Assembly: GCA_934590355.1 (NCBI GenBank)
Contig: CAKTOX010000002.1
Coordinates: 1-64,000 of the forward strand
Reading direction: 5' to 3'
From: an uncultured Oscillospiraceae bacterium
GTDB lineage: Bacteria; Bacillota; Clostridia; Oscillospirales; Oscillospiraceae
Length of the DNA stretch: 64,000 nucleotides
The notes beneath the pieces were generated by a model, which was given only the letters and a program-made list of their open reading frames with translations, did not search any database and was not told where the DNA came from. The translations under genes were made by a program, and so were the position numbers. This document shows positions 39,184 to 47,302 of this stretch, one piece after another (the stretch's first letter is position 1; every line of letters begins with the position of its first letter).

Positions 39184-41127
39184 TCAGCACAGGCGGAAGC
39201 CGGCGGGGATGGAGTCGTCGAGCATCAGCAGGTGCAGCTCCTCCTTGCCGTCGTGCTCGTGCACGGCAGACAGCAGCATGCCGCAGGAATCCTGACCCAT
39301 CATCTTGCGGTTGGGCAGGTTGAGGATGGCGACGACGGTCTTGCCGACGAGTGCGTCCGGCTCGTAGAATTCGTGGATGCCGGAGAGTATCTGACGAGGG
39401 GAGCCGCTGCCGTCGTCGAGGGTGAACTTGAGAAGCTTTTTGGACTTCTTCACCGCCTCGCACGAGAGCACCTTGCACACGCGCATATCGCACTTGGCAA
39501 AGTCGTCTATCGTGACGTCGGGCTCGACCGGCGGGAACTGCGGCTTTGCGGGAGCCTTCATTTTCTCAAGCTCCGCGAGCGCCTTTTCCATGTCAAGACG
39601 CGGGAAAAGGGTCTCGCCCTTGCGGACGCCTGCGTTTGCCGGCAGGGCGCCGAAGTGTGCGGCGCTCTCCCAGGTGCGGCAGCTCTCGTCCGCGCCTATC
39701 TGCGCAAACGCCTTCTCGCAGCTTTCGGGGATGAAGGGCGTGAGCATGATGAGGCTTATGCGCAGGCACTCGAGCAGGTTATAAAGAACGCTTGCAAGAC
39801 GGGGCTTTTTGCTCTCGTCCTTGGCAAGCTGCCAGGGTGCGGTCTCGTCGATGTATTTGTTTGCGCGCTGAATGAGCTTGAAGGTCTCCTCAAGCGCGAG
39901 GTGGAGCTGGAGCTTGTCCATCTGCTGCTCGTATCTTTCGCGTGCCTGCTTTGCAAGGCCGAGAAGCTCCTCGTCGAGAGCGTCCGCCTCTCTGTCCTCG
40001 GGCAGGGTGCCGCCGAAGTACTTTTCGACCATGGCGGTGGTGCGGGAGACGAGGTTTCCGAGATCGTTTGCGAGGTCGGTGTTGATGGTGGAGATAAGAA
40101 GCTCGTTGGAGAAGTTGCCGTCCGAGCCGAAGGGGAAGGTGCGCAGCAGGAAGAAGCGCAGCGCGTCAACGCCGAACATATCCGCAAGCTTGTACGGATC
40201 GACGACGTTGCCCTTGGACTTACTCATCTTGCCGCCGTCGATGACGAGCCAGCCGTGGCCGTAGACCTTCTTGGGCAGCGGCATACCCATGCTCATGAGC
40301 ATGGCGGGCCAGATTATCGAGTGGAAGCGGACGATCTCCTTGCCCACGATGTGAACGTCGGCGGGCCAGAACTTGTCGTAATCATCGTATTTGTCGTTGA
40401 GGAAGCCCAGCGCGGAGGTGTAGTTAAACAGGGCGTCGACCCAGACGTAAACAACGTGGCCGGGGTCGAAATCAACGGGAATGCCCCACTTGAAGCTCGT
40501 GCGGGAGACGCACAGATCCTCAAGACCGGGCTTAATGAAGTTGTTTATCATCTCGTTTACGCGGGAGGCGGGCTCGAGGAAGGTGCCGGTCTCAAGCAGC
40601 TCCTGAACGGGCTTTGCGTACTTGGAAAGGCGGAAGAAGTATGCCTCCTCCTCGGCGTAATGCACCTCGCGGCCGCAGTCGGGGCACTTGCCGTCCTTGA
40701 GCTGGCTCTCGGTCCAGAAGCTCTCGCAGGGGGTGCAGTACATACCCTTGTATGCGCCCTTGTAAATGTCGCCGTTGTCGTACATCTTCTTGAAGATGCG
40801 CTGAACGGAGGCGACGTGATAGTCGTCGGTGGTGCGGATGAAGCGGTCGTTGGAGATGTTCATGAGCTTCCACAGATCGGTGATGCCGCCGGGACCCTCG
40901 ACTATCCTGTCAACGAATTCCTTCGGGGTCAGTCCCGCGGCCTCCGCCTTCTCCTCGATCTTCTGACCGTGCTCGTCGGTGCCGGTCAGGAACATGACGT
41001 CGTAGCCGCAGAGCCTTTTATAGCGCGCGATGGCGTCGGTTGCGACCGTGCAGTAGGTGTGGCCTATGTGGAGCTTATCCGAGGGATAATAGATAGGCGT
41101 TGTGATATAAAACTTTCCTTTTTCCAT
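39184..41127 (-). CDS. metG: Methionyl-tRNA synthetase
   Basis: A 647-residue class I synthetase. The HIGH motif is at residues 20-23 (LHIGHTY), zinc cysteines at C131, C134, C148 and C151, KMSKS at 300-304, then the anticodon domain, and a C-terminal tRNA-binding (Arc1p/CsaA-like) domain from about 540 (DFAKCDMRVCKVLS, KFTLDDGSGSPRQI LSGI). GGAGACAG precedes ATG. It lies 17 nt after the VanW gene, in an operon hemW-vanW-metG-Nif11-like. Confidence 0.97.
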   Translation of the reverse strand: MEKGKFYITTPIYYPSDKLHIGHTYCTVATDAIARYKRLCGYDVMFLTGTDEHGQKIEEKAEAAGLTPKEFVDRIVEGPGGITDLWKLMNISNDRFIRTTDDYHVASVQRIFKKMYDNGDIYKGAYKGMYCTPCESFWTESQLKDGKCPDCGREVHYAEEEAYFFRLSKYAKPVQELLETGTFLEPASRVNEMINNFIKPGLEDLCVSRTSFKWGIPVDFDPGHVVYVWVDALFNYTSALGFLNDKYDDYDKFWPADVHIVGKEIVRFHSIIWPAMLMSMGMPLPKKVYGHGWLVIDGGKMSKSKGNVVDPYKLADMFGVDALRFFLLRTFPFGSDGNFSNELLISTINTDLANDLGNLVSRTTAMVEKYFGGTLPEDREADALDEELLGLAKQARERYEQQMDKLQLHLALEETFKLIQRANKYIDETAPWQLAKDESKKPRLASVLYNLLECLRISLIMLTPFIPESCEKAFAQIGADESCRTWESAAHFGALPANAGVRKGETLFPRLDMEKALAELEKMKAPAKPQFPPVEPDVTIDDFAKCDMRVCKVLSCEAVKKSKKLLKFTLDDGSGSPRQILSGIHEFYEPDALVGKTVVAILNLPNRKMMGQDSCGMLLSAVHEHDGKEELHLLMLDDSIPAGFRLC

Positions 41128-41144
41128 TTATCTGTCTCCAATCT

Positions 41145-42761
41145 TTAAGGAATCTGTTGACTTGAGGTTTCCTCGGGCGTCGGCTCGGGGGTAGTTTCGG
41201 GCTCGGGCGAGGGCGTCGGCTCGGGAGTCGGCTCCGGCTCCGGCCACTTGATGTCCTCGGGGTGATAGTGGTAGTAGCTGTTCGCTTCCTTGGTTCGGCT
41301 TATGAGCGAGCCGTCCTTGTCGTAAACGCAGCGGTAGGTCACCGCCTTGGTGCCGATGGCAACGTCGGGATACGTCGTATCATACACCGTCCACGCCGAA
41401 TAGTCCATCTTGACGTAGCTTCCGTCGGTGTCCGTACCCCATATTTCTATCGTGAGCTTGCGGTTTTCGCACTTGGTGACGATCTTCACCGGAAACTCGC
41501 GGTTGTTCTTGAATTTAAACTCCGGCCCGCCCCAGCTTACCGTGGCGTCCATGCCCCACGGGACGTAGGCAACGGAGAAGCCGTGCTCGTCACGCGCGAC
41601 GATTTGGAGATTCGCGTAGAGCGCCGCGCAGTAGAGCGTGGAGCTGGTCTGGCAGATGCCGCCGCCGACCTCCTGCACGACCTGACCGCCCGCGTAGGCG
41701 CCTGCCTCCTTGAAGCCGGCCGCGGCGGTGCGCTTTCCGACGACGGTGTTATACGAAAATGTCTCGCCGGGGTTGAGGATACAGCCGTTTATTTTCTTGG
41801 CCGAGAGCTCGACGTTGTTCGCGCGGTTTGCGTTACTGGACGCATAGCTCGTCGTCATCGAGCCGAGCTTGTCGGCAAAGAGCATGCTGTCAAGCTGCTG
41901 CGTCGTATATTTGGGCATCGTGACCTTGAGCGGGATGCTCACCGTGTCGCCCGTTTCCGCAGCGTCCCAAAGTGACTTGGCCTCGGCTGCGTCAAAGTCA
42001 ATGCCGATCCTGCTCTCCGTCGCCTTCCGGGTCTCGGGGTCATACTTTGCGTCGAGCACTTCGGCGTAAAGCTCCTCGTGCAGCTCGGTAAAATCGGGCT
42101 CCTTCGCGCCGGATGCCGATACGGTGTATTTCACGCTCCGCTCGCCGTCGCGGAAGGCGTTGAGGATGCTTTGGCACAGCTTGGCTTCGTCGATCTCAAT
42201 GCTCTCCGCGCCCTTTATCATTTTCAAAACGGCGTTTTCGGTATCGACCTCGTAGCCGTCGCCCATTTGTTCTTTATATTCCGCGAGCGCCTTTTCGACC
42301 GCACTCTTCACACCGTCGGGGTTCGCGGACATGAGGATATCCGCGTCCGAGGCGCCGCCGGTTATGCATTTAAAATACGCGGCGAGGTCGCGGAGGATGT
42401 TGCCCGTGTGCCCGTATTTGAGCGCGGCCTCAGCAGCCTGAGCGCTTGTGAGCTGAGTGCCGGCGTCCTTGGGCGACACGGTAAAGACGAAGCCGCCCGG
42501 GAGCGTGACCTCGACGCCGTGCCATTCGCGCTGTGCCCAGCCCGCGGCGTCCAGCGCCTTTTCGGCCTGCCCGGCGCTCATGTCGCCTATACTGACCCCG
42601 CCGAGCGTCATGCCCGGGTGGGTCTTTGACGAGTGCCCTGCCGCATAGCCCGTTGCGAGCGCCGCGACGATAATAACGGCGAGCACCGCCGCGATTATTA
42701 TAAGAGGCTTTTTGCTCTTCGGGTTTTTCTTTTTGGCTTTTGTGTGTTTGCCCTTTGCCAT
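41145..42761 (-). CDS. VanW family cell-wall protein
   Basis: A 538-residue protein anchored by one N-terminal membrane helix (about 18-40) after a lysine-rich start. It has a peptidoglycan-binding-like region (about 55-230, two related units), then a VanW domain (about 300-430) with NPGETFSYNTVVGKRTAAAG, GGGICQTSSTLYCAALYANL and the AYVPWGMDATVSWGGPEFKF segment, and an extracellular Pro-Glu-Thr tail of PEPTPEPTPSP type. The role of VanW proteins is unclear; they are common in Clostridia. AGGAGG lies 6-7 nt before ATG 42761, and hemW ends 14 nt upstream. Confidence 0.9.
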   Translation of the reverse strand: MAKGKHTKAKKKNPKSKKPLIIIAAVLAVIIVAALATGYAAGHSSKTHPGMTLGGVSIGDMSAGQAEKALDAAGWAQREWHGVEVTLPGGFVFTVSPKDAGTQLTSAQAAEAALKYGHTGNILRDLAAYFKCITGGASDADILMSANPDGVKSAVEKALAEYKEQMGDGYEVDTENAVLKMIKGAESIEIDEAKLCQSILNAFRDGERSVKYTVSASGAKEPDFTELHEELYAEVLDAKYDPETRKATESRIGIDFDAAEAKSLWDAAETGDTVSIPLKVTMPKYTTQQLDSMLFADKLGSMTTSYASSNANRANNVELSAKKINGCILNPGETFSYNTVVGKRTAAAGFKEAGAYAGGQVVQEVGGGICQTSSTLYCAALYANLQIVARDEHGFSVAYVPWGMDATVSWGGPEFKFKNNREFPVKIVTKCENRKLTIEIWGTDTDGSYVKMDYSAWTVYDTTYPDVAIGTKAVTYRCVYDKDGSLISRTKEANSYYHYHPEDIKWPEPEPTPEPTPSPEPETTPEPTPEETSSQQIP

Positions 42762-42775
42762 GCCATGCCTCCTGC

Positions 42776-44038
42776 TCAAGCGTCGGACTTATTCCTGTAA
42801 ACGGAGCTGAAGCGCTCGTACTCGCCCTCGGGCAGCTCCTGCTTCTTCTCGCGTCGGAAAAACTCCTTCATCCATGGGTTGTTTTCTACCTTTGCGCCCG
42901 TTTGTGCCTCCAAAACGGCGTTTATGAGCACGTTTGAAACGAGAAAGCCCGCCGGCGTTAGGTGCCAGCGATCCTCGCTCTTCTCCGCCCAGCCCTTGCG
43001 GCGGAACAGCTCGAAGGTCTCCTCGATGGGAGCCCAGTCGCTGCGGTATATCCTGTGGTAATCGCTCTCGGACACGCCGTAGGACGTGCGCATTCCGAGC
43101 ATAAGGTACTCCGTCGCGCGCTGTATCGGCACAATGTGCTCGTACTCGTCGATTATCATGCTGTCGCCTATGACGGCGCTCACATATTTGTCGATATCGC
43201 GCACATAGCTGTATCTCACGCCGTTCACACACGAGTGTGCGCCCGGACCGAAGCCCATGTAATCGCCGAGCTGCCAGTACTTGAGGTTGTGGCGCGACTC
43301 GTAGCCGGGGATGGCAAAGTTTGATATCTCGTACTGCTCGAAGCCGTAGCTCTTGAGCACGTCCGTCGTGTACAGGTACATATCCGCCTGCTCGTCCTCG
43401 TCGGGGATGAGCGGGGAGCCGAGGTAGCTGCGGTGCATGGGCGTGCCCTCCTCGAGCTTGAGGCAGTAGCACGAAAGATGCTCCGGATGCAGCTCCAGCG
43501 CCTTGGACAGGGTCTCCGCCCAGTCGCCCTTGGTCTGGCTCGGCAGTCCGTAAATGAGATCAAGGCTCACGTTCTCAAAGCCTGCCGTGCGCGCTGTTTC
43601 AACGGCGATCTGCGCCTGAAGGAAGTTGTGCCGTCTGCCGATTATCTTGAGGATGTCGTTGTTTGCCGACTGCACACCGACAGAGAGCCTGTTCACGCCC
43701 TCCGAGCGCAGGAGCTTCAGCTCGTCAAGGCGCACCGTGTCGGGGTTCACCTCGACGGTTATCTCCGAGTCAAGGCGCACGTTGCCCATGCGCTTGAGCT
43801 CGTCGAGGATCTCGACAATGCGCTTTGCGCCGTAGCAGCTCGGCGTGCCGCCGCCGATGTAGATGCTGTCGATCTCGTAGCCCTGCATGATGTCCGCAGA
43901 CTCGCTTATGTGCGACAGCAGCGCCGACTGATAGTCCAGCATCTTCTGCTTGCCGCCCGCTATCGAGTAGAAATCGCAGTATCCGCATTTGGACACGCAA
44001 AACGGTATGTGAATGTAAATTCCAAGTCTATCTCTCAT
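42776..44038 (-). CDS. hemW: HemW-type radical SAM protein (coproporphyrinogen III oxidase-like)
   Basis: A 420-residue radical SAM enzyme. The cluster motif CxxxCxxC is C14, C18, C21 (PFCVSKCGYC), followed by IYIGGGTPSC, NRLSVGVQS, DLIYGLPSQT and the HemW C-terminal domain with NLKYWQLGDYMGFGPGAHS. HemW proteins bind heme and are thought to insert it into respiratory enzymes rather than oxidise coproporphyrinogen. The start is taken at 44038 by family likeness; the ribosome site is weak (AAAGCG). A repeat element lies directly upstream, between it and htpG. It heads the operon with vanW and metG. Confidence 0.9.
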   Translation of the reverse strand: MRDRLGIYIHIPFCVSKCGYCDFYSIAGGKQKMLDYQSALLSHISESADIMQGYEIDSIYIGGGTPSCYGAKRIVEILDELKRMGNVRLDSEITVEVNPDTVRLDELKLLRSEGVNRLSVGVQSANNDILKIIGRRHNFLQAQIAVETARTAGFENVSLDLIYGLPSQTKGDWAETLSKALELHPEHLSCYCLKLEEGTPMHRSYLGSPLIPDEDEQADMYLYTTDVLKSYGFEQYEISNFAIPGYESRHNLKYWQLGDYMGFGPGAHSCVNGVRYSYVRDIDKYVSAVIGDSMIIDEYEHIVPIQRATEYLMLGMRTSYGVSESDYHRIYRSDWAPIEETFELFRRKGWAEKSEDRWHLTPAGFLVSNVLINAVLEAQTGAKVENNPWMKEFFRREKKQELPEGEYERFSSVYRNKSDA

Positions 44039-44087
44039 TTTTAGTTACGCTTTAGCATTGATCCTATACATATATTGCGCTTGCCCG

Positions 44088-44340
44088 CTGCTCGCCGCAG
44101 GGGCAGTTCGCCTTGATGCTCCTACCGATACACTTATTGCGTCAGCTCGGTTACGAGGGTGCCGACGAAACCGTAAGGCTGTCGCACTATTGGGGTGCGG
44201 TCTTAGTCGGCACTCACGACAATACTGTAGGGGCGAGCATTGCTCGCCCGTTGTTGCGCCTTAGTCGGCAGTCCGTCACCGTGTCGCCGCAGTTTAGTCT
44301 ACCGCCATTGTCGGTAGCGCATCGCCCCTGCGGCGAGCAG
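44088..44340. repeat. Intergenic repeat element with perfect 16-bp terminal inverted repeats
   Basis: A 253-bp unit bounded by CTGCTCGCCGCAGGGG (44088-44103) and its exact complement (44325-44340). Inside are the CCTACCGATACA...GCTCGGTTACGAGGGTGCCGAC unit and the palindrome GGGCGAGCATTGCTCGCCC (44231-44249). Its right end directly touches the htpG stop codon (44341-44343). It has no transposase, so it fits a MITE-like element. Confidence 0.85.
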
Positions 44341-46263
44341 TTAGAAGAGGGAGCAGACGAGCTCTGAGTATGCGTTGGGGTCTTCGACCTCGACGCCGGC
44401 GACGAGCTCGGACTGCGCGTAAAGGATCTTGGCGAGCGCTGCGGCTCTGTCCTTGTCGCCGTTATCGTAAGCGTTCTTGACGGCGAGGTATGCAGGGTGC
44501 GTCTCGTTGAGCTCGAGCACGCGGTCTGCGCGCAGCTTGCGCATCTCCTCGCTCGGTGCGTTGCGGAAATATTTCTCCATCTCGAGGGTGAAGCCGCCGG
44601 TGGAGGTCAGGCAGCAGGCGGAGGAAACGAGCTTGCTGGAGAGGGTGACCTGCTTGAGCTTCTCGTCGCCGATGCTCTCGCACACGAAGTCGAGGAACTC
44701 CTTATTCTCGACGACCTTTTCCTCTGCGGCCTTCTTCTCCTCCTCGGTCTGGAAGCCGAGATCCTCGGTGAGGACGTTCACGAAGCCCTTGCCCTCGAAG
44801 CTGCGAAGCTGCATGAGCACGGTCTCGTCGATGGGGTGGTCGAGGTAGAGTATCTCATAGCCGCGGGAGCGGACCTCCTCGCACTGCGGCAGCGCCATGG
44901 CCTTCTTGACGGACTCGGCTGAGGCGAAGTAGATCGCCTTCTGGCTCTCGGGCATATTGTCGACGTACTCCTTGAGCGTGTGCATGGTGTCCTCGGAGGT
45001 GTAGAACAGCAGCAGATCCTTGAGGAAATCGGTGTAGCGGCCGTACTCGTCGCAGACGCCGCACTTGATGTGGATGCCGAAGTTGTGCCAGAAATTCTCG
45101 TACTTCGGGCGATCGTCATGCAGCATCTTTTCGAGGTCTGCCTTGATCTTCTTTTCGAGGTTCTGACCGATGACCTTGAGCTGGCGGTTGTGCTGAAGCA
45201 CCTCGCGGGAGATGTTCAGGCTCAGGTCGGGGGAATCGACCACGCCGCGCACGAACTCGAAGTAATCGTGCAGGAGCTTGTCGCAGTCCTCCATGATGAG
45301 CACGCCGTTGCAGTAGAGCTTAACGCCCTTCTTGGTCGCGCCGGAGATGGCGTTGTCGATGTCCTTGCCGGGGATAAACAGCATCGCCTTGTAGGAAACG
45401 ACGCCCTCGGCGTTTATGCGCAGTATGGATGCAGGGTCGGTCTGATCGCGGTTGGTCTCCTTGTACCACTCGGCGCACTGCTCGTCGGTGACCTCGGTCT
45501 TGGCTCTCTGCCAGATGGGCACCATGGAGTTGACGGTCTCGGGCGCGGTGACGTTTACGGTGTGCATGACGGGCTTGCCGTCCTTGTCCTCCTCGCCGGT
45601 GGGCTGCTGCTCCTGATGGGTGATGTCCATGACGATGGGCCAGCGGACATAGTCGGAGTATTTCTTGACGAGGGCCTTGAGCTTCCATATCTCGAGGTAG
45701 GAGCCGTAAATCTCCTCGTCGGTGTCTTCCTTGATGTGCATGATGACGTCCGTGCCGGGTCTGTACTTGTCGTACTCGGAAACGGTGTAGCCGTCCGCGC
45801 CGGTGCTTTCCCACTTGACGCCCGTCTCCTCGCCGTATTTCTTGGTGATGACGGTGACCTTATCGGCGACCATGAACGCGGAGTAGAAGCCGACGCCGAA
45901 CTGACCGATGATGGAAAGGTCGTCGTTCTGCTTATCCTCCTCGCTCAGCTCGCTTTTGAACTTAAAAGAGCCGCTCTTTGCGATAACGCCGAGGTTCTTC
46001 TCCGCCTCGTCCTGACTCATGCCGATGCCGTTATCGGAAACGGTAATGGTGCGCGCGTCCTTGTCAACGGTGATGCGGATGCGGTAGTCCGAGCGCTCCA
46101 GCCCGACCTTGTCGTCCGTCAGCGAAAGGTAGCACAGCTTGTCTATCGCATCGGATGCGTTGGAGATGATCTCTCGCAGGAAGATCTCCTTGTTCGTATA
46201 GATGGAATTGATCATCAGGTCGAGCAGTCTTTTGCTCTCCGCTTTAAACTGTTTCTTTGCCAT
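44341..46263 (-). CDS. htpG: HSP90-family chaperone HtpG
   Basis: A 640-residue ATP-dependent chaperone. The N-terminal GHKL ATPase domain has NASDAIDKLCYLSL, DNGIGMSQDEAEKNLG and GQFGVGFYSAFMVAD; the middle domain has RGVVDSPDLSLNISREVLQ; the C-terminal dimerisation domain ends ASNPNAYSELVCSLF-like (EVEDPNAYSELVCSLF). ATG 46263 is used because GGAGG lies about 11 nt upstream; the frame open further upstream runs into the promoter. The stop codon abuts a repeat element. Confidence 0.96.
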   Translation of the reverse strand: MAKKQFKAESKRLLDLMINSIYTNKEIFLREIISNASDAIDKLCYLSLTDDKVGLERSDYRIRITVDKDARTITVSDNGIGMSQDEAEKNLGVIAKSGSFKFKSELSEEDKQNDDLSIIGQFGVGFYSAFMVADKVTVITKKYGEETGVKWESTGADGYTVSEYDKYRPGTDVIMHIKEDTDEEIYGSYLEIWKLKALVKKYSDYVRWPIVMDITHQEQQPTGEEDKDGKPVMHTVNVTAPETVNSMVPIWQRAKTEVTDEQCAEWYKETNRDQTDPASILRINAEGVVSYKAMLFIPGKDIDNAISGATKKGVKLYCNGVLIMEDCDKLLHDYFEFVRGVVDSPDLSLNISREVLQHNRQLKVIGQNLEKKIKADLEKMLHDDRPKYENFWHNFGIHIKCGVCDEYGRYTDFLKDLLLFYTSEDTMHTLKEYVDNMPESQKAIYFASAESVKKAMALPQCEEVRSRGYEILYLDHPIDETVLMQLRSFEGKGFVNVLTEDLGFQTEEEKKAAEEKVVENKEFLDFVCESIGDEKLKQVTLSSKLVSSACCLTSTGGFTLEMEKYFRNAPSEEMRKLRADRVLELNETHPAYLAVKNAYDNGDKDRAAALAKILYAQSELVAGVEVEDPNAYSELVCSLF

Positions 46264-46317
46264 ATTACTTAAAACCTCCATTGGGGTGTAGTTTACCCAA
46301 CAATATAATAATAGTTT

Positions 46318-46345
46318 ATTATAGCACAATCTCCGCGTTTTTCAA
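46318..46345 (-). promoter_or_regulatory. Promoter of htpG
   Basis: Minus strand TTGAAA (46345-46340), 16-nt spacer, TATAAT (46323-46318). Confidence 0.72.
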
Positions 46346-46386
46346 CAGTAGCTTGCGCATTTGCACCGCACCGCCGCGCTCTGAGC

Positions 46387-46417
46387 AAAAAAACCGACGG
46401 CATAAGGACACCGTCGG
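46387..46417 (-). terminator. Minus-strand terminator upstream of htpG
   Basis: Minus strand CCGACGG/CCGTCGG with a 10-nt loop followed by seven T. The nearest upstream minus-strand gene is the MATE gene 845 nt away, so its transcript would cross the CAT gene in antisense before ending here. Confidence 0.7.
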
Positions 46418-46460
46418 GGTCTTGCGGGTTCGGCCGTGCTCCGCAGTGCGGGAGCGGGCA

Positions 46461-46489
46461 TTGATTTTTGCGGCGGAATAATTTAAAAT
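46461..46489 (+). promoter_or_regulatory. Promoter of the CAT-fold gene
   Basis: TTGATT (46461-46466), 17-nt spacer, TAAAAT (46484-46489), then AAAGGAGG. Confidence 0.62.
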
Positions 46490-46514
46490 CTCTCTATGAT
46501 AAAGGAGGCGTGAA

Positions 46515-47156
46515 ATGAATAACGAAGGCTATGAGATCATTGATTACAAGACGTGGCGGCGCCGCGAGCTGTTTGAATTTTTCTCCGCGGCCGACCGGCC
46601 GTTTTATAACCTTGCGTACAGGCTCGACGTGACGCAGGTGTACGATTTTGCCAAGGCAAACTCCGTGTCGTTTTACCTCGCTCTTACCTGCCTCGTGACG
46701 CGGGCGATAAACTCAGTCGAGGCATTTCGCTACGCAAAGCTCGACGGCGAGATAGTGCTGTTTCGTGAGCGCGTGCCGAGCTTTACCGACATGAGCGCGG
46801 GCAGCGAGCTTTTCCGCATCGTCACCGTGCCCTGCGAGGGCGGTGTTGTCGAATTCTGCCGGGAGGCCAAGCGCCGCAGCGAGGCGCAGCGTGGCTTTAT
46901 CGACATGGAAGCGGAGGGGGAGAACCTCATTTATATTTCGTCCCTGCCGTGGCTCGACCTGACCGCGCTCTCGCACGAGCGGCATTTTGACCCCGACGAC
47001 GCGATACCGCGCGTTTCGTGGGGCAAATTCACCGACGACGGCAGCGGCCGAAAGACTCTCGGCATGACGCTGGAGCTAAACCACCGCTTCGTTGACGGCT
47101 ACCACGTCGCCCTGTTCGACGCCGAGCTCCGCCGTCTCATCTCCCTATTGCCATAG
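46515..47156 (+). CDS. Chloramphenicol acetyltransferase-family protein
   Basis: A 213-residue CAT-type acetyltransferase. The family start (DYKTWRRRELFEFFSAADRP FYNLA), SFYLALTCLVTRAIN and the catalytic HRFVDG (H190, D194, G195) are intact, so it is probably active; whether the acceptor is chloramphenicol cannot be told. GGAGG lies before ATG. The final codons and TAG stop (CTA TTG CCA TAG) are formed by the left end of a repeat element, so the natural C-terminus may have been altered. Confidence 0.9.
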   Translation: MNNEGYEIIDYKTWRRRELFEFFSAADRPFYNLAYRLDVTQVYDFAKANSVSFYLALTCLVTRAINSVEAFRYAKLDGEIVLFRERVPSFTDMSAGSELFRIVTVPCEGGVVEFCREAKRRSEAQRGFIDMEAEGENLIYISSLPWLDLTALSHERHFDPDDAIPRVSWGKFTDDGSGRKTLGMTLELNHRFVDGYHVALFDAELRRLISLLP

Positions 47157-47302
47157 GGGCGATGCGCCTTAACGCACCTACCGATACATCTTTTGCGGTG
47201 GCTCGGTTACGAGGGTACCGACAAAACTGTCGCAGTCCGTTACCGAGACACCGCAGTTTAATCAACCGCCATTGTCGGTGGCGCTATTGCCCCCATGGCA
47301 AT
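47147..47302. repeat. Intergenic repeat element ending two convergent genes
   Basis: A 156-bp unit. The left end reads ATTGCCATAGGGGCGATGCG and the right end, read inverted, ATTGCCATGGGGGCAATAGC. The inside has CACCTACCGATACATC and GCTCGGTTACGAGGGTACCG. The left end supplies the stop of the CAT gene and the right part codes for the last 12 or so residues (SATDNGG end) and stop of the MATE gene. Confidence 0.82.

Noticed and set aside
39232..41148. 638-codon frame opposite metG
   Set aside because: Antisense shadow of a complete methionyl-tRNA synthetase.
46515..47156. Call of chloramphenicol resistance
   Set aside because: The catalytic motif is present, but many CAT-fold proteins act on other substrates; resistance cannot be claimed from sequence alone.
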